Shown in pieces: positions 19,319 through 31,562 of a DNA stretch of 64,000 bases. Each line of letters starts with the position of its first letter. The stretch's first letter is position 1. The stretch lies in the NCBI RefSeq assembly GCF_004124235.1, contig NZ_CP032487.1:1364001-1428000 (forward strand), given 5' to 3'. Position numbers and translations under genes: made by a program. The notes beneath the pieces are model-generated. The model was given only the letters and a program-made list of their open reading frames with translations. It made no database searches and was not told the origin of the DNA. This DNA is from Yersinia hibernica. GTDB lineage: Bacteria > Pseudomonadota > Gammaproteobacteria > Enterobacterales > Enterobacteriaceae.

Positions 19319-20365
19319 TCAGGTTTTCACCGACCAATTAATCGTCTGCCCGGCCAGGAAAGGAATGATGGACTCAGTTCCTAATGGAATTTCCTCCGGT
19401 TGCTGGAAAGGCACCCGAATCAATTCAACAAAATCTTCGTTAACTGGCAAATCATAGAAACGCGGGCCATTTAATGAGCAGAATGCTTCCAGATGCTCCA
19501 GCGCATTTATCTCTTCAAATACAGTGGCATAAGCCGGCAAAGCGGAAGGTGCGTTGAAAACCCCGGCACAACCACATGAAGATTCTTTACGATGTCTGGT
19601 ATGCGGCGCCGAGTCAGTCCCGAGGAAGAAACGGTCAGAGCCACTGGCAACTGCTTGACGCAAAGCTTCCTGATGCGTGCTGCGCTTGAGGATGGGCAAG
19701 CAGAACAGGTGAGGGCGAATGCCACCAACTAACATGTGATTGCGGTTGAACATCAAATGTTGAGGGGTGATGGTTGCAGCAAGAAAACGATTCCCTGCCA
19801 GTACATAGTCGGCAGCATCTTTGGTGGTGATGTGTTCAAAGACAATTTTCAGCTCAGGGAATCTACCACGGATAGGTTCCAGGATTTTGTCAATAAAGCG
19901 CGCTTCACGATCAAAGATATCAACGGCAGCATCTGTCACTTCACCGTGGATCAACAGCGGCATACCTATCTTTTGCATTTGTTCAAACAGCGGATAAATC
20001 GCTGGGATATCTGATACGCCGTGTGTTGAGTTGGTCGTGGCATTGGCTGGGTATAACTTGGCGGCGGTAAACACCCCTGCTGCAAAACCACGGGCCAGTT
20101 CGTTGGCATCCAGAGTATTGGTCAGATAGCACGTCATCAGCGGCGTGAATTTATGGCCCGCAGGAATAGCGGCCAAGATACGTTCGCGATAGGCAATAGC
20201 ACTGGCAACTGTGGTGATCGGTGGGGTCAGATTTGGCATCACGATGGCCCGGGAAAACACCGCGGAAGTATAGGGCAGCAAGGTACTGAGCATTTCGTCA
20301 TCACGTAAATGAATATGCCAGTCATCTGGGCGGCGAATTTTCAGGGTTTGAGGTTGTGCAGTCAT
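19319..20365 (-). CDS. pyrC: PyrC, dihydroorotase
   Basis: Zinc enzyme of pyrimidine synthesis that cyclises carbamoyl aspartate to dihydroorotate. The 348 residues match the E. coli type. Metal ligands H17 and H19 lie in DDWHIHLRD, the carbamylated lysine in [16 protein letters not shown] near residue 103, further histidines in LLIHGEV and FEHITT, and the catalytic aspartate in LGTDSAPH. The gene stands alone. The short leader has no obvious E. coli-type CTP-sensing hairpin that I can identify. Confidence 0.96.
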   Translation of the reverse strand: MTAQPQTLKIRRPDDWHIHLRDDEMLSTLLPYTSAVFSRAIVMPNLTPPITTVASAIAYRERILAAIPAGHKFTPLMTCYLTNTLDANELARGFAAGVFTAAKLYPANATTNSTHGVSDIPAIYPLFEQMQKIGMPLLIHGEVTDAAVDIFDREARFIDKILEPIRGRFPELKIVFEHITTKDAADYVLAGNRFLAATITPQHLMFNRNHMLVGGIRPHLFCLPILKRSTHQEALRQAVASGSDRFFLGTDSAPHTRHRKESSCGCAGVFNAPSALPAYATVFEEINALEHLEAFCSLNGPRFYDLPVNEDFVELIRVPFQQPEEIPLGTESIIPFLAGQTINWSVKT

Positions 20366-20592
20366 TCAACGGGCTCCGCAGTCATGATGAGATATCGGGG
20401 TTTTTATGCTGTTTCCGGCGGGGTGTAAGGATAAGCGGAAAGTGCTCCGGATGCATCTGATTGTTACGGTTAAGTTGAAAACAATGCCAAAAGGGGCTCT
20501 TATAGAGAGGTTCCGAGTAAAATTGCCCAATCGGGTGAGCGATTGATTCATCGTCAAGTACGCTAATTAAATATACAGATGGGAGAATAGCT

Positions 20593-20880
20593 ATGGAAGT
20601 CCGTGTTATTGCCAGTTTAGTGGCAAAACCTGAATTCATTGCCGAAGTGAAGACCGCAGTTCATCAGGTTATCGACCCGAGTCGTGAGGAAAAGGGGAAT
20701 CTGCAATATGATCTCCATGCTGAAAGCGACCAAAAAGGTTCTTTTGTGTTTTTCGAGCGCTGGGCGTCTGACGATGCATTGGAAAAACATAATAAAACTG
20801 AGCATTTTAAAGAGTTTGTTAAAGCGATTGAGGGCAAGCTGGAAAGTCTTGAAATAAAGAAAGTGAAGCAGATAGCTTGA
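20593..20880 (+). CDS. Antibiotic biosynthesis monooxygenase (ABM) domain protein
   Basis: 95-residue dimeric alpha/beta-barrel protein of the ABM/YgiN type, putative quinol monooxygenase. Family features are the start VRVIASLVAKPEF, the middle NLQYDLHAESDQKGSFVFFE and WASDDALEKHNKTEHFKEF. The substrate is unknown. It stands alone and ends before a terminator shared with convergent rne. The ATG at 20593 is the only reasonable start; ATGGGAGAATAGCT lies just upstream and supplies GGGAG. Confidence 0.87.
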   Translation: MEVRVIASLVAKPEFIAEVKTAVHQVIDPSREEKGNLQYDLHAESDQKGSFVFFERWASDDALEKHNKTEHFKEFVKAIEGKLESLEIKKVKQIA

Positions 20881-20896
20881 GAATATCGTCGAGATA

Positions 20897-20922
20897 AAAA
20901 AACCCGCCAGATGGCGGGTTTT
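20897..20922. terminator. Bidirectional terminator between the ABM gene and rne
   Basis: AAAACCCGCCA pairs with TGGCGGGTTTT around GA. A runs on one side and T runs on the other make it able to stop transcripts from both convergent genes. Confidence 0.88.
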
Positions 20923-20950
20923 GTCATACTAGGTCTGAATAATATTGCGG

Positions 20951-23900
20951 TTATTCGACCGATTGTGGCTTTGTTGCTGGCGCTGTTGCTTGCGTTGCAG
21001 CAGCATGACCACCTGCAGAGCCCTTACCTGCAAAATCAAAGGCTGGGCGCTCCCAGTGGCCTTGGTTCGGCGCGGCAGGAACATAATCTGGCGCCGGTGC
21101 TTTAGTCATTGGTGCTGAAGCATAGTGTTTGAATAACATACCCTCAGGGTGAACAACCACTGGCGCAGTATCAGCGGCTGGCTCAGTAATGTGCGCTTCT
21201 TCAACGACATTCTCGGCAACAGTCTCACTCACAACTTGCTCTTCAGCGGCCACTTCTGCCACGGGAGTTTCAGCAATGACTTCTTGTGCTGATTCCACAA
21301 TAGTCTCTTTGGCGACAGTTTTTTCTACTGCAGCCTCTGGCTCGATGATGTCTGCAACCACAGTTTCAGGGGCTAGGGCCGCTGTAACCACCACTTCTTC
21401 GACTGTCGCCTCGACAGCAATTGGCGCAGATTCAGTTACGGCGATGGTTTCAGCCACCGGTGCAGCTTCTTCAACAGTAAACTCTTGCGCCGTTGTGGTT
21501 TCAACCACAGCTGGCTCAACAATCACCGGCACTGGCGCAACAACCGGTGCACGGCCAGGCACGGCTGCGGCTGAAGATGAAGAACCGCTAGGTTTATGCT
21601 GTGGTGCTGGCGCAGCAACTTCAGCAACGACCGGAGCAATGACAGCTGGGGCTGCAATAACCGGAGCAGCAATGGCTACAACGGCAACTTCTGCAACTGC
21701 TGGCATTTGCTCTATAGGCAATTGTTCTTCAACCGGGTTTTCTACAAAAGCCTGTTCAACAGATTGAGCCACTGGATAACGCACCCACACTTTACCTGAT
21801 GCCATTTCTGGCGAGGCGAACGCACCAGCCAAAGGCATGGCAGACTGTGTTGGGTACCGCTCATCGCGATAACGACGACGACGTTGACCACTCACACGCA
21901 GGTGACGAGGTGAGCGGCGAGAACGGCGTGGCATGCCATTTTCATTGTTGGCATTGCGATCGTTAGCCAGCTCATCATCAGCCTGAACACTGGCCTGCGG
22001 CAGTAATTTTACTTCTTCCTGCACCATTGGCGCAGCAATGTGAGCAACAGACTCGCTGACAGTATTTTCCGGCGCTTTGTTTTCCAGCACATTCAGCTCA
22101 TCATTCGCGGATTGAATACGGACTTTCTGATTCAATTGGCGGCGTTGACGGCGCTGCATAACCACTTGCTGGCGTTCTTCTTGCTCAGGCTGTACGCCTT
22201 CAACACCGGCGGCAACAACATCAACTTTCGCTTTAACATCCTGCGGTGACTGGCGTTTGTCATCCTGACGACGACGCTGGCGATCACCACGGCGTTGCGG
22301 CTGCTCATCACGCTGTGCTTTATCCGCGTCGACAGTATCAGCCTGCGCTTGTGGCGCAGTGACTTGCTGAGCTGGGCGCTTATTGCGGCGTTGATCTTCA
22401 CGGCCTTCGCGATTGGTGTTATCACGGCTAGCATTGTCACGATTGTTATCACGAGCATTGTTATCACGAGCACTGTTATCGCGACCTTCGCGTGGCGTAC
22501 GGTCACCGCGGTCTTTGCGGCCATTGTTCTGGCGGCGAGGATTACGACGATCATTACGACGATTTTCGTTAGTTTCCGTTTTTTCAACTGCCACTGGTTC
22601 CACTTCGGCTGCGGTCGACCCGCCAAAGAGACCTTTCAGGCCACTGAACAGACGGCTAAAGAAGCCAGGTTGTTCCGAAGTCGCTGATGCCGCTGCCTGT
22701 GGTGCTGCGGTTGGTTTAACTGCCGGCGCAGGAGTTGCTTCTGGTGGTACTTCAGTCGGCAGAGAGAACGTCGCCAGCGCCGGTTGCTCTGGGCGTTTGC
22801 GCTCAATAGTCGCTTCTTCCAACGGCTGCGCCATTTCTGCTTCATGCAGCTGCGGCAGCAAATAACTGAGGGAAGGGACTTCTTCACCTTTACGCACGCG
22901 CAGTACCGAATAATGCGGCGTTTGCATTTGATCATTCGGCACGATCACCGCACGCACACCACCCTGACGTTTTTCGATGGCATTAACGGATTCACGTTTT
23001 TCGTTCAGCAGATACGACGCAATTTGCACTGGCACAATCGCATGAACTTCATGAGTATTTTCTTTCAGCGCTTCTTCTTCAATCAAGCGCAGAATAGAAA
23101 GTGACAGAGATTCGTTGTCACGTACAGTACCAGTACCGCTACAGCGTGGGCACACATGGTGGCTTGACTCACCCAGTGAAGGGCTGAGGCGCTGGCGAGA
23201 CATTTCCAGTAAACCAAAGCGCGAGATGCGGCCAATCTGGATACGCGCGCGGTCTTGACGGACGGCATCACGTAAACGGTTTTCCACTTCGCGCTGGTGG
23301 CGCACGGGGGTCATATCAATAAAGTCGATAACAATCAGGCCACCCAAGTCACGTAAACGCAACTGGCGCGCGATTTCATCTGCGGCTTCCAGGTTGGTAT
23401 TGAAGGCGGTTTCTTCGATATCGCCACCCCGGGTTGCTCGGGCGGAGTTGATGTCAATCGCTGTTAGCGCTTCGGTGGTATCAATAACGATAGAGCCGCC
23501 AGAGGGTAGGCGCACTTCGCGTTGGAATGCAGATTCAATCTGTGACTCAATCTGGTAGTGACTGAATAATGGGATTTCACCACTATACAGTTTGATTTTG
23601 CTGCTGAAATCCGGGCGGCCGAGGGCGGCAATATGCTCTTTAGCCAGTTCGAGAACTTTAGGGTTATCGATCAGAATCTCGCCGATGTCCGGGCGCAGAT
23701 AATCACGGAAAGCACGGACAATCACGTTACTTTCCTGATGAATCAGGAACGGAGCAGGGCGACCTTCAGCGGCTTTTTTAATCGCATCCCAGTGCTTAAG
23801 ACGGAATGATAAGTCCCATTGCAATGCATCCGCGGATTTACCAACACCAGCGGTACGAACAATCAGACCCATGCCATCAGGCAATTGCAGGGAGGATAGG

Positions 23901-24361
23901 GCTTCTTTTAGTTCAGTGCGGTCATCACCTTCGATACGGCGAGAAATCCCCCCCGCACGTGGGTTGTTCGGCATCAGAACTAAATAACTGCCGGCCAAGC
24001 TGATGAAAGTGGTGAGTGCGGCACCTTTATTACCGCGTTCTTCTTTATCAACTTGGACAATAACTTCTTGGCCTTCGCGCAGCACATCTTTGATGTTTGG
24101 GCGGCCATGAGAGGAATAATTATTAGGGAAATATTCGCGAGAGATTTCTTTTAAGGGTAGGAAACCATGTCGCTCAGCGCCGTAATCAACAAAAGCCGCT
24201 TCCAGACTGGGTTCGATTCGGGTGATTTTACCTTTGTAAATATTCGCTTTTTTCTGTTCATGACCTGGGCTTTCAATATCCAAATCATACAGCCGCTGTC
24301 CATCTACAAGGGCAACACGCAACTCTTCTTGCTGAGTTGCGTTAATCAACATTCTTTTCAT
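20951..24361 (-). CDS. rne: RNase E, endoribonuclease and degradosome scaffold
   Basis: Essential endonuclease for mRNA decay and rRNA/tRNA processing. 1136 residues; the first 520 are nearly identical to E. coli: S1 domain (about 35-125), DNase I-like catalytic core with D303 ([13 protein letters not shown]) and D346 (VIDFIDM), and the zinc link CPRCSGTG (C404, C407). The disordered half holds the membrane-targeting helix [18 protein letters not shown] (about 570-587), an Arg/Asn-rich RNA-binding stretch with NNARDN repeats, a second conserved [19 protein letters not shown], a long Ala/Val/Glu low-complexity region and the C-terminal PNPase-binding tail [11 protein letters not shown]. Divergent from rluC. 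Confidence 0.97.
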   Translation of the reverse strand: MKRMLINATQQEELRVALVDGQRLYDLDIESPGHEQKKANIYKGKITRIEPSLEAAFVDYGAERHGFLPLKEISREYFPNNYSSHGRPNIKDVLREGQEVIVQVDKEERGNKGAALTTFISLAGSYLVLMPNNPRAGGISRRIEGDDRTELKEALSSLQLPDGMGLIVRTAGVGKSADALQWDLSFRLKHWDAIKKAAEGRPAPFLIHQESNVIVRAFRDYLRPDIGEILIDNPKVLELAKEHIAALGRPDFSSKIKLYSGEIPLFSHYQIESQIESAFQREVRLPSGGSIVIDTTEALTAIDINSARATRGGDIEETAFNTNLEAADEIARQLRLRDLGGLIVIDFIDMTPVRHQREVENRLRDAVRQDRARIQIGRISRFGLLEMSRQRLSPSLGESSHHVCPRCSGTGTVRDNESLSLSILRLIEEEALKENTHEVHAIVPVQIASYLLNEKRESVNAIEKRQGGVRAVIVPNDQMQTPHYSVLRVRKGEEVPSLSYLLPQLHEAEMAQPLEEATIERKRPEQPALATFSLPTEVPPEATPAPAVKPTAAPQAAASATSEQPGFFSRLFSGLKGLFGGSTAAEVEPVAVEKTETNENRRNDRRNPRRQNNGRKDRGDRTPREGRDNSARDNNARDNNRDNASRDNTNREGREDQRRNKRPAQQVTAPQAQADTVDADKAQRDEQPQRRGDRQRRRQDDKRQSPQDVKAKVDVVAAGVEGVQPEQEERQQVVMQRRQRRQLNQKVRIQSANDELNVLENKAPENTVSESVAHIAAPMVQEEVKLLPQASVQADDELANDRNANNENGMPRRSRRSPRHLRVSGQRRRRYRDERYPTQSAMPLAGAFASPEMASGKVWVRYPVAQSVEQAFVENPVEEQLPIEQMPAVAEVAVVAIAAPVIAAPAVIAPVVAEVAAPAPQHKPSGSSSSAAAVPGRAPVVAPVPVIVEPAVVETTTAQEFTVEEAAPVAETIAVTESAPIAVEATVEEVVVTAALAPETVVADIIEPEAAVEKTVAKETIVESAQEVIAETPVAEVAAEEQVVSETVAENVVEEAHITEPAADTAPVVVHPEGMLFKHYASAPMTKAPAPDYVPAAPNQGHWERPAFDFAGKGSAGGHAAATQATAPATKPQSVE

Positions 24362-24936
24362 CTTTAACTTACTCGTTATTTTTACATTGTCATTAGAACT
24401 GCGGGCAAAATAACCTCATGGTCGGGTAAACCGATGACCCCGAGTCTTCTAGCAAAGCCGTCAACCTCACGGTTGTCGCCTGCATAGGGGCGCATTATTT
24501 CGGTAAGCCTGTGTTTCTTTCTGAAAAACAGCGCTTTTTATATAAAGGGCAGCTCACGAATATAAGACAACAGAGCTTTACCCACTTGCCGACCAAGCTG
24601 CAACCCGCAGCCCGCTAATTGCTTGATTTCACATTACGTCTTACGCCATTGCTGCGTTTTTGTGTGATCAGGCAAAGTTTATTATTCCACAAGTCTCTTG
24701 GTCTAACGAGAATCAACGCAGAATTAATCACATTATTCCATTGCTGACACTGATATAGCAAGATGACTTTACCTGTCTTCGTAAAGATTCTTTTACTGTA
24801 TTCACAGTGTTGGCGGCTATCGTTGTCTTATTAAACAATAAATGCGCGCAAACGTTATCTTTAAATAGCCAGATTGACAGTTAAGCACAGAAAAAGGGGT
24901 GGCGCTAATTCCTCGGTGTATTTAGAATCGCGCCCC
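24362..24936. promoter_or_regulatory. rne / rluC divergent region with the rne 5' leader
   Basis: 575 bases. On the minus strand the leader contains a small stem CAACC-GTGA-GGTTG (24462-24475) followed by GACGGCTTTGC; it resembles the E. coli rne leader, whose stem-loops mediate RNase E autoregulation (established in E. coli, inferred here). The long non-coding span fits more than one rne promoter. A TATAAAGGG stretch lies near 24541. No other gene is supported. Confidence 0.6.
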
Positions 24937-25896
24937 ATGAAAACGAATAATCCAGCAGTACAATTAATCACCATTTCTGCCGACGAAGCCGGTCAGCGGA
25001 TCGATAACTTTTTGCTCACTAAATTGAAAGGTGTGCCGAAAAGTATGATCTACCGTATCGTACGCAAAGGTGAGGTTCGCGTTAATAAAGGGCGTATTAA
25101 ACCAGAATATAAGCTGGTTGATGGGGATGTGGTGCGGGTACCACCGGTACGTGTTGCCGAGCGCGAAGAAATACAGGTATCAGCTAAACTTGATAAAGTT
25201 GCTGCATTGGCCGATTGCATTCTATTTGAAGACGATTATCTCTTAGTGTTGAATAAACCATCGGGCACTGCGGTACATGGTGGTAGCGGTTTAAGTTTTG
25301 GCGTCATTGAAGCTTTGCGCGCGCTGCGTCCTGAAGCCCGTTTCCTGGAGTTGGTGCACCGCCTTGACCGGGATACCTCGGGTGTCTTATTGGTCGCCAA
25401 AAAACGCTCGGCTTTGCGTTCTTTGCATGAGCAGTTGCGTTTGAAAGGTATGCAGAAAGATTATTTGGCTTTGGTGCGCGGGCAATGGCAATCACATTGC
25501 AAAGCGGTGCAGGCGCCTTTGCTGAAAAATATTATGCAAAGTGGCGAGCGCATGGTGAAAGTCAGCAGCGAGGGCAAACCATCAGAAACCCGTTTTAAAA
25601 TTGAAGAGCGTTTTGAGCATGCCACGCTAGTTAAAGCCAGCCCGATAACAGGCCGAACTCACCAGATTCGTGTTCACGCGCTACATGCAGGTCACCCGAT
25701 CGCGTTTGATGATCGCTATGGTGACCGCGAGTTTGATCAGCAATTGCAGGGGACGGGGTTACATCGTTTATTCCTGCATGCCGCAGCCTTACGTTTTGAC
25801 CATCCGAATACCGGTGAAACGATGTGCATTGAAGCACCACTGGATAATCAATTACGCCATTGTTTGTCGGTGTTACGCAAGAAAGCGGCGACTTAA
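24937..25896 (+). CDS. rluC: RluC, 23S rRNA pseudouridine synthase
   Basis: Makes pseudouridine at positions 955, 2504 and 2580 of 23S rRNA (E. coli numbering). 319 residues from ATG 24937. An S4 RNA-binding domain (about 20-80) is followed by the catalytic motif HRLDRDTSG with Asp144. TGRTHQIRVHALHAGHPIAFD is the conserved late motif. The frame is open to 24874, but this start reproduces the E. coli N-terminus (MKTNNPAVQLITISADEAGQ). Confidence 0.95.
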   Translation: MKTNNPAVQLITISADEAGQRIDNFLLTKLKGVPKSMIYRIVRKGEVRVNKGRIKPEYKLVDGDVVRVPPVRVAEREEIQVSAKLDKVAALADCILFEDDYLLVLNKPSGTAVHGGSGLSFGVIEALRALRPEARFLELVHRLDRDTSGVLLVAKKRSALRSLHEQLRLKGMQKDYLALVRGQWQSHCKAVQAPLLKNIMQSGERMVKVSSEGKPSETRFKIEERFEHATLVKASPITGRTHQIRVHALHAGHPIAFDDRYGDREFDQQLQGTGLHRLFLHAAALRFDHPNTGETMCIEAPLDNQLRHCLSVLRKKAAT

Positions 25897-25907
25897 TGCT
25901 ATCAGTT

Positions 25908-26489
25908 TTATAGTAATGGATTTATCCCTTGTTCAATTAACATTTGAGTCAGGGCGATTAACGGCAGGCCGATGAGCGTATTGGGATCACGGCCTGATAA
26001 CTTATCAAATAATGTAATCCCCAACCCTTCACTCTTAAAACTGCCCGCACAATCCCAAGGTTGTTCTCGTGTTAAATAACCTTCAATTTCTGCGCGAGTC
26101 AATGTGCGGAAATAAACATCAAATGTTTCACAAAGACAATTATAGTTATCCGTTGCTGTATTTAGCAGCGCTAACCCAGTATAAAAAGTGACACATTGCC
26201 CACTGGCTTGTTGTAATTGTTTGACGGCATTCGCATGATGATGCGGTTTTCCGATGATGCCCCCGTTGATAACACACACTTGGTCAGAACCGATAATCAA
26301 GTGTTGTGGGTAACGAGCGGCAAGCGCTTGGGCTTTAGCCAGCGCCAAGCGCTGCACCAAATCACGGGCAGATTCGGCAGGCAAGGGGGCCTCATCGATT
26401 TGTGGTGCAGCCGTAATAAAAGGTAGTTGCAGCTTTTCCAGCACTGCGCGGCGGTAAGATGAGGTCGAGGCAAGAACCAGTTGTGGCAT
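25908..26489 (-). CDS. yceF: YceF, Maf-type 7-methyl-GTP pyrophosphatase
   Basis: Nucleotide pyrophosphatase of the Maf family, YceF branch, acting on 7-methyl-GTP. 193 residues from ATG 26489, starting [17 protein letters not shown]; the catalytic aspartate lies in LIIGSDQVC and [12 protein letters not shown] is conserved. GGAA lies six bases upstream of this start; upstream in-frame ATGs (26501, 26552) would add a non-conserved tail. Divergent from yceD and convergent with rluC. Confidence 0.92.
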   Translation of the reverse strand: MPQLVLASTSSYRRAVLEKLQLPFITAAPQIDEAPLPAESARDLVQRLALAKAQALAARYPQHLIIGSDQVCVINGGIIGKPHHHANAVKQLQQASGQCVTFYTGLALLNTATDNYNCLCETFDVYFRTLTRAEIEGYLTREQPWDCAGSFKSEGLGITLFDKLSGRDPNTLIGLPLIALTQMLIEQGINPLL

Positions 26490-26630
26490 AATATTTTCCA
26501 TAAATCGTGGCGTAATTTCGTCAGGCATTTTAAACTGTCTTCCGCTTCGCAAGCGAATATTGGTGAAAGGTGCAGTAAAACGGCCTTTTTCTTTGACTCT
26601 ATGTCGTTACAAAGTTAATATGCGCGCCCT

Positions 26631-27334
<704 letters not shown>

Positions 27335-27370
27335 GTAGTACTTGCTAATCTTCTTTAGCAAGGCGATACC

Positions 27371-28405
27371 TTGACTTGTCTAACCCTCGCGTTAGATGCA
27401 ATGGGTGGGGACTTCGGTCCCTGCGTCACAGTGCCTGCTTCATTGCAGGCACTGGCCTCTAATCCAACGCTAAAACTCTTGCTGGTCGGAAACCCCGACA
27501 CCATCACTCCGTTACTGGTTAATGCCGATCCTTTGTTGCTGGAAAGGTTACAGGTAATTCCCGCTGAGCATGTGATCGCCAGCGATGCTAAACCCTCACA
27601 AGCTATACGCGCCAGCCGTGGTACTTCCATGCGTATCGCATTGGATCTTGTCAAAAATGGTGATGCAGCAGCCTGTGTGAGTGCAGGGAATACCGGGGCA
27701 TTGATGGGGTTGGCGAAGATGACTATCAAGCCACTGGATGGAATAGAGCGCCCGGCATTGATGACGGTTATCCCAAATCAGCAGCGCAGTAAGACTGTGG
27801 TACTGGATTTAGGCGCTAACGTTGAATGTGATAGCACGATGCTGGTGCAATTTGCCGTCATGGGTTCAGTGATGGCAGAGGAAGTTGTTGGTATAACAAA
27901 CCCGCGTGTTGCTTTGCTCAATATCGGCGAAGAGGAAACCAAGGGATTGGATAATATCCGCGAAGCCGCCGCAGTATTAAAAAATACACCGGCTATCAAC
28001 TATATTGGTTATCTGGAAGGCAATGATTTGCTGACTGGCAAGACTGATGTCATGGTTTGTGACGGCTTCGTGGGTAACGTCACTCTAAAGACTATGGAAG
28101 GTGTGATAAGAATGTTCTTGTCACTGCTCAAATCATCGGGTGAGGGCAAAAAACAGTCATGGTGGCTTAAACTTATTGGCCGTTGGTTGCAAAAACGTGT
28201 GGCTAAGCGGTTCGGTCATTTGAACCCCGACCAGTATAATGGCGCATGTCTGTTAGGATTACGGGGCATCGTAATCAAAAGCCATGGTGCTGCGAATCAA
28301 CGCGCATTCGCAGTTGCCATCGAGCAGGCTGTGCAGGCGGTGCAGCGGCAAGTCCCACAACGGATTGCCGCGCGCCTTGAAGCGGTTTTACCCAAGAGTG
28401 ACTGA
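27371..28405 (+). CDS. plsX: PlsX, phosphate acyltransferase
   Basis: Peripheral membrane enzyme that makes acyl-phosphate from acyl-ACP for phospholipid synthesis. 344 residues, near identical to E. coli through [33 protein letters not shown] and [19 protein letters not shown] segments. The start is TTG at 27371, seven bases after AAGG; the next in-frame ATG (27401) would remove the conserved N-terminus, so TTG is real. E. coli plsX also avoids ATG. Confidence 0.94.
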   Translation: MTCLTLALDAMGGDFGPCVTVPASLQALASNPTLKLLLVGNPDTITPLLVNADPLLLERLQVIPAEHVIASDAKPSQAIRASRGTSMRIALDLVKNGDAAACVSAGNTGALMGLAKMTIKPLDGIERPALMTVIPNQQRSKTVVLDLGANVECDSTMLVQFAVMGSVMAEEVVGITNPRVALLNIGEEETKGLDNIREAAAVLKNTPAINYIGYLEGNDLLTGKTDVMVCDGFVGNVTLKTMEGVIRMFLSLLKSSGEGKKQSWWLKLIGRWLQKRVAKRFGHLNPDQYNGACLLGLRGIVIKSHGAANQRAFAVAIEQAVQAVQRQVPQRIAARLEAVLPKSD

Positions 28406-28411
28406 TCGTAC

Positions 28412-29365
28412 ATGTATACTAAGATTCTCGGTACGGGGAGTTATCTGCCCGTACAAGTGCGCAGTAATGCTGATTTAGAAAAAATGGTGGATACATCGGA
28501 CGAGTGGATTGTCACCCGAACAGGTATTCGTGAGCGGCGTATTGCTGACCTTGATGAAACCGTCGCCACTATGGGTTTCCAAGCAGCTGAAAAAGCGCTG
28601 GAGATGGCCGGTATTGCTAAAGACGAGATCGGGCTGATTATCGTGGCTACCACCTCTTCAAGTCATGCTTTTCCAAGCTCGGCTTGCCAGGTGCAGCAAA
28701 TGCTGGGCATCAAAGATGCGGCCTCTTTTGATTTAGCCGCGGCCTGTGCCGGGTTTACCTATGCACTGAGTGTTGCTGATCAATATGTTAAAAGTGGCGC
28801 AGTCAAACATGCCATTGTCATTGGTTCAGACGTGCTTTCTCGTGCATTGAATCCAGAAGACCGCGGTACGATTATTCTATTCGGCGATGGTGCCGGTGCG
28901 GTTGTACTGGGAGCATCCGAACAGCCGGGTATTCTGTCGACCCATCTGCATGCCGATGGCAAGTATGGCGAATTGCTCGCCTTGCCGTATCAAGATCGCC
29001 AACAGCAACAGCTGCCAGCTTATGTCACGATGGCTGGCAATGAAGTGTTTAAAGTTGCGGTGACGGAACTGGCCCACATTGTGGATGAGACGTTGCAGGC
29101 CAATAATCTGGATCGCTCAGCGCTCGATTGGTTGGTGCCACATCAGGCTAACCTGCGTATTATCAGCGCAACAGCTAAAAAATTAGGCATGGGGATGGAT
29201 AAAGTGGTGGTCACACTCGATCGCCATGGCAATACCTCTGCGGCGTCTGTACCTGCGGCGTTAGACGAAGCGGTACGAGATGGGCGTATTCAACGTGGGC
29301 AGTTAGTCCTGCTGGAAGCATTTGGCGGCGGCTTTACCTGGGGCTCTGCGCTGGTTCGCTTCTGA
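28412..29365 (+). CDS. fabH: FabH, 3-oxoacyl-ACP synthase III
   Basis: Starts fatty acid synthesis by condensing acetyl-CoA with malonyl-ACP. 317 residues, same length as E. coli. The catalytic triad is visible: C112 in AAACAGF, H244 in VPHQANLR and N274 in RHGNTSAAS. It lies six bases after plsX and before fabD. Confidence 0.97.
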   Translation: MYTKILGTGSYLPVQVRSNADLEKMVDTSDEWIVTRTGIRERRIADLDETVATMGFQAAEKALEMAGIAKDEIGLIIVATTSSSHAFPSSACQVQQMLGIKDAASFDLAAACAGFTYALSVADQYVKSGAVKHAIVIGSDVLSRALNPEDRGTIILFGDGAGAVVLGASEQPGILSTHLHADGKYGELLALPYQDRQQQQLPAYVTMAGNEVFKVAVTELAHIVDETLQANNLDRSALDWLVPHQANLRIISATAKKLGMGMDKVVVTLDRHGNTSAASVPAALDEAVRDGRIQRGQLVLLEAFGGGFTWGSALVRF

Positions 29366-29401
29366 TTTAACAGCACTTTTTTGGTTCAACAGGAAAGTAG
29401 A

Positions 29402-30331
29402 ATGTCAAAATTTGCTTTTGTTTTTCCGGGCCAAGGTTCTCAATTCCTTGGCATGCTGGCTGATTTGGCCGCACAATTTCCGATAGTTGAAGAGACCTTC
29501 AGTGAAGCCTCTTCAGTGCTGGGTTATGACCTTTGGCAGCTGGTGCAACAAGGGCCCGCTGAAGAATTGAACAAAACGTGGCAGACCCAGCCCGCATTGC
29601 TGACAGCATCTGTTGCTATCTGGCGTGTTTGGCAACATCAAGGCGGAAAACTGCCCGCGATGATGGCAGGCCATAGTTTGGGTGAATACTCAGCGCTGGT
29701 GTGTGCTGGCGTGCTGGATTTCAAACAGGCGGTTCGTCTGGTGGAATTACGCGGTAAACTGATGCAGGAAGCGGTACCTGAGGGTACCGGAGCCATGTAT
29801 GCTATTATTGGTTTGGATAATGAATCCATCGCCAAAGCTTGCGCAGAGTCAGCTCTTGGGCAGGTAGTTTCGCCGGTTAATTTTAACTCACCAGGCCAGG
29901 TGGTAATTGCCGGCAACAAAGAGGCGGTAGAGCGCGCCGGTGCGGCTTGTAAAGCTGCGGGTGCGAAACGCGCCTTGCCTTTACCCGTCAGTGTGCCATC
30001 CCATTGTGCGCTGATGAAGCCCGCAGCAGACAAATTGGCCATTGCACTGGAAAAAATTGAATTCCAGGCACCATTATTCCCCGTAGTGAACAACGTCGAT
30101 GTGAAAATTGAAGTGTCACCAGAGGCTATCCGCAGCGCACTGGTGCGTCAGTTATACAATCCGGTACGTTGGACTGAAAGTGTTGAATTTATGGCAGCAG
30201 AGGGTGTTGAGCTGTTGTTAGAAGTTGGGCCGGGTAAAGTTTTGACTGGCTTGACTAAGCGTATCGTGGATACTTTAGCTGCAGCACCGGTAAACGATGT
30301 TGCCACGCTGACCAGCGCGCTTGAAAACTGA
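29402..30331 (+). CDS. fabD: FabD, malonyl-CoA:ACP transacylase
   Basis: Moves malonyl from CoA to acyl carrier protein. 309 residues from ATG 29402 (AGGAAAG upstream). The nucleophile is S92 in GHSLGEYSALV and the catalytic histidine lies in VPSHCALM near 201; FPGQGSQ is at residues 8-14. The frame is open to 29381 but the family begins at SKFAFVFPGQG. Confidence 0.96.
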   Translation: MSKFAFVFPGQGSQFLGMLADLAAQFPIVEETFSEASSVLGYDLWQLVQQGPAEELNKTWQTQPALLTASVAIWRVWQHQGGKLPAMMAGHSLGEYSALVCAGVLDFKQAVRLVELRGKLMQEAVPEGTGAMYAIIGLDNESIAKACAESALGQVVSPVNFNSPGQVVIAGNKEAVERAGAACKAAGAKRALPLPVSVPSHCALMKPAADKLAIALEKIEFQAPLFPVVNNVDVKIEVSPEAIRSALVRQLYNPVRWTESVEFMAAEGVELLLEVGPGKVLTGLTKRIVDTLAAAPVNDVATLTSALEN

Positions 30332-30344
30332 GAATGAGGATAAC

Positions 30345-31079
30345 ATGAGCTTCGAAGGAAAAATTGCGCTGGTAACTGGCGCTAGCCGCGGTATTGGCCG
30401 TGCGATTGCAGAATTACTGGCTGAACGTGGTGCCCGTGTTATTGGTACGGCGACCAGTGAGAAGGGTGCAGAAGCAATTAGCGCCTACTTAGGTGAGAAT
30501 GGCAAAGGTTTAATGCTGAATGTCGTGGACCCCGCGTCAATCGAGTCTGTTTTGGCAACGATTCGTGCGGAATTTGGAGAAGTCGACATTTTAGTGAATA
30601 ATGCAGGTATTACGCGTGATAACCTGCTGATGCGTATGAAGGATGAAGAGTGGCAGGATATTATTGACACTGATCTAACTTCCGTATTCCGCCTGTCAAA
30701 AGCGGTAATGCGCGCTATGATGAAAAAGCGGTTTGGGCGTATCATCACCATCGGTTCTGTGGTTGGGACAATGGGCAATGCGGGGCAGGTTAACTACGCG
30801 GCAGCTAAAGCGGGTCTGATCGGTTTTAGCAAGTCTTTGGCGCGTGAGGTTGCTTCACGTGGCATTACTGTCAACGTTGTGGCACCTGGCTTTATTGAGA
30901 CGGACATGACGACGGCGTTGACAGATGATCAACGCGCAGGCATTTTAGCCCAAGTACCAGCTAACCGGCTTGGGCAAGCAAAAGAAATCGCCAGCGCTGT
31001 TGCATTTTTAGCCTCTGACGAGGCCAGCTACATCTCTGGTGAAACATTACATGTCAATGGCGGCATGTATATGATTTAA
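30345..31079 (+). CDS. fabG: FabG, 3-oxoacyl-ACP reductase
   Basis: NADPH-dependent short-chain reductase of fatty acid elongation. 244 residues from ATG 30345, which follows GAGGA. The cofactor motif is TGASRGIGRAIAE (about 12-24), catalytic Ser in GSVVGT, and YAAAK holds Tyr151 and Lys155. Thirteen bases separate it from fabD. Confidence 0.97.
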   Translation: MSFEGKIALVTGASRGIGRAIAELLAERGARVIGTATSEKGAEAISAYLGENGKGLMLNVVDPASIESVLATIRAEFGEVDILVNNAGITRDNLLMRMKDEEWQDIIDTDLTSVFRLSKAVMRAMMKKRFGRIITIGSVVGTMGNAGQVNYAAAKAGLIGFSKSLAREVASRGITVNVVAPGFIETDMTTALTDDQRAGILAQVPANRLGQAKEIASAVAFLASDEASYISGETLHVNGGMYMI

Positions 31080-31232
31080 AAATCACGAAAGTATTTGCGT
31101 TATTTGAGGTAAAAACCGCAAAATAGCGTAAAATCGTGGTTTGACCAGCCGAGATTTAGTTGCATCTTTTTCAACATTTTATACACTACGAAAACCATCG
31201 CGAAAGCGAGTTTTGATAGGAAATTTAAGAGT

Positions 31233-31469
31233 ATGAGCACTATCGAAGAACGCGTTAAGAAAATCATCGTTGAACAACTGGGTGTTAAAGAAGACGAAGT
31301 GAAGAACAGTGCTTCTTTCGTTGAAGATCTTGGCGCGGATTCTCTGGACACCGTTGAGCTGGTAATGGCTCTGGAAGAAGAATTTGATACTGAGATTCCA
31401 GACGAAGAAGCAGAAAAAATCACTACTGTTCAGGCAGCTATTGATTTTATCAACGCTAACCAGCAGTAA
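31233..31469 (+). CDS. acpP: Acyl carrier protein
   Basis: 78-residue acidic helical carrier. The phosphopantetheine attachment site is Ser37 (counting Met) in [18 protein letters not shown]. The sequence is essentially that of E. coli AcpP. A 153-base gap from fabG leaves room for the strong acpP promoter known in E. coli. A terminator at 31494-31527 partly separates it from fabF. Confidence 0.98.
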
Positions 31470-31493
31470 GCGTACATGCTTTAAGTTTAGATA

Positions 31494-31527
31494 GTTAGGC
31501 GGTCACTCGACCGCCTAAATTTTTTTG
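31494..31527 (+). terminator. Terminator after acpP
   Basis: TTAGGCGGTC pairs with GACCGCCTAA around ACTC and is followed by seven T with one A. Readthrough into fabF is likely. Confidence 0.9.
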
Positions 31528-31562
31528 TCCTAAGTGTTATTTTCCCTCCTTGGAGGACAACC

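Noticed and set aside
22420..22490. Short tandem repeats looking like CRISPR-type units
   Set aside because: They encode repeated Asn-Asn-Ala-Arg-Asp-Asn within RNase E, with no unique spacers.
22132..22626. 164-codon minus-strand frame
   Set aside because: Alternative frame inside rne, very basic composition from Arg/Asn codons.
21189..22865. Several long plus-strand frames rich in Ser, Thr and Ala
   Set aside because: They lie wholly inside the low-complexity half of rne on the other strand and lack ribosome sites; artefacts of biased codons.
25304..25840. Minus-strand frames opposite rluC
   Set aside because: Shadows of a highly conserved gene; no start-site support.
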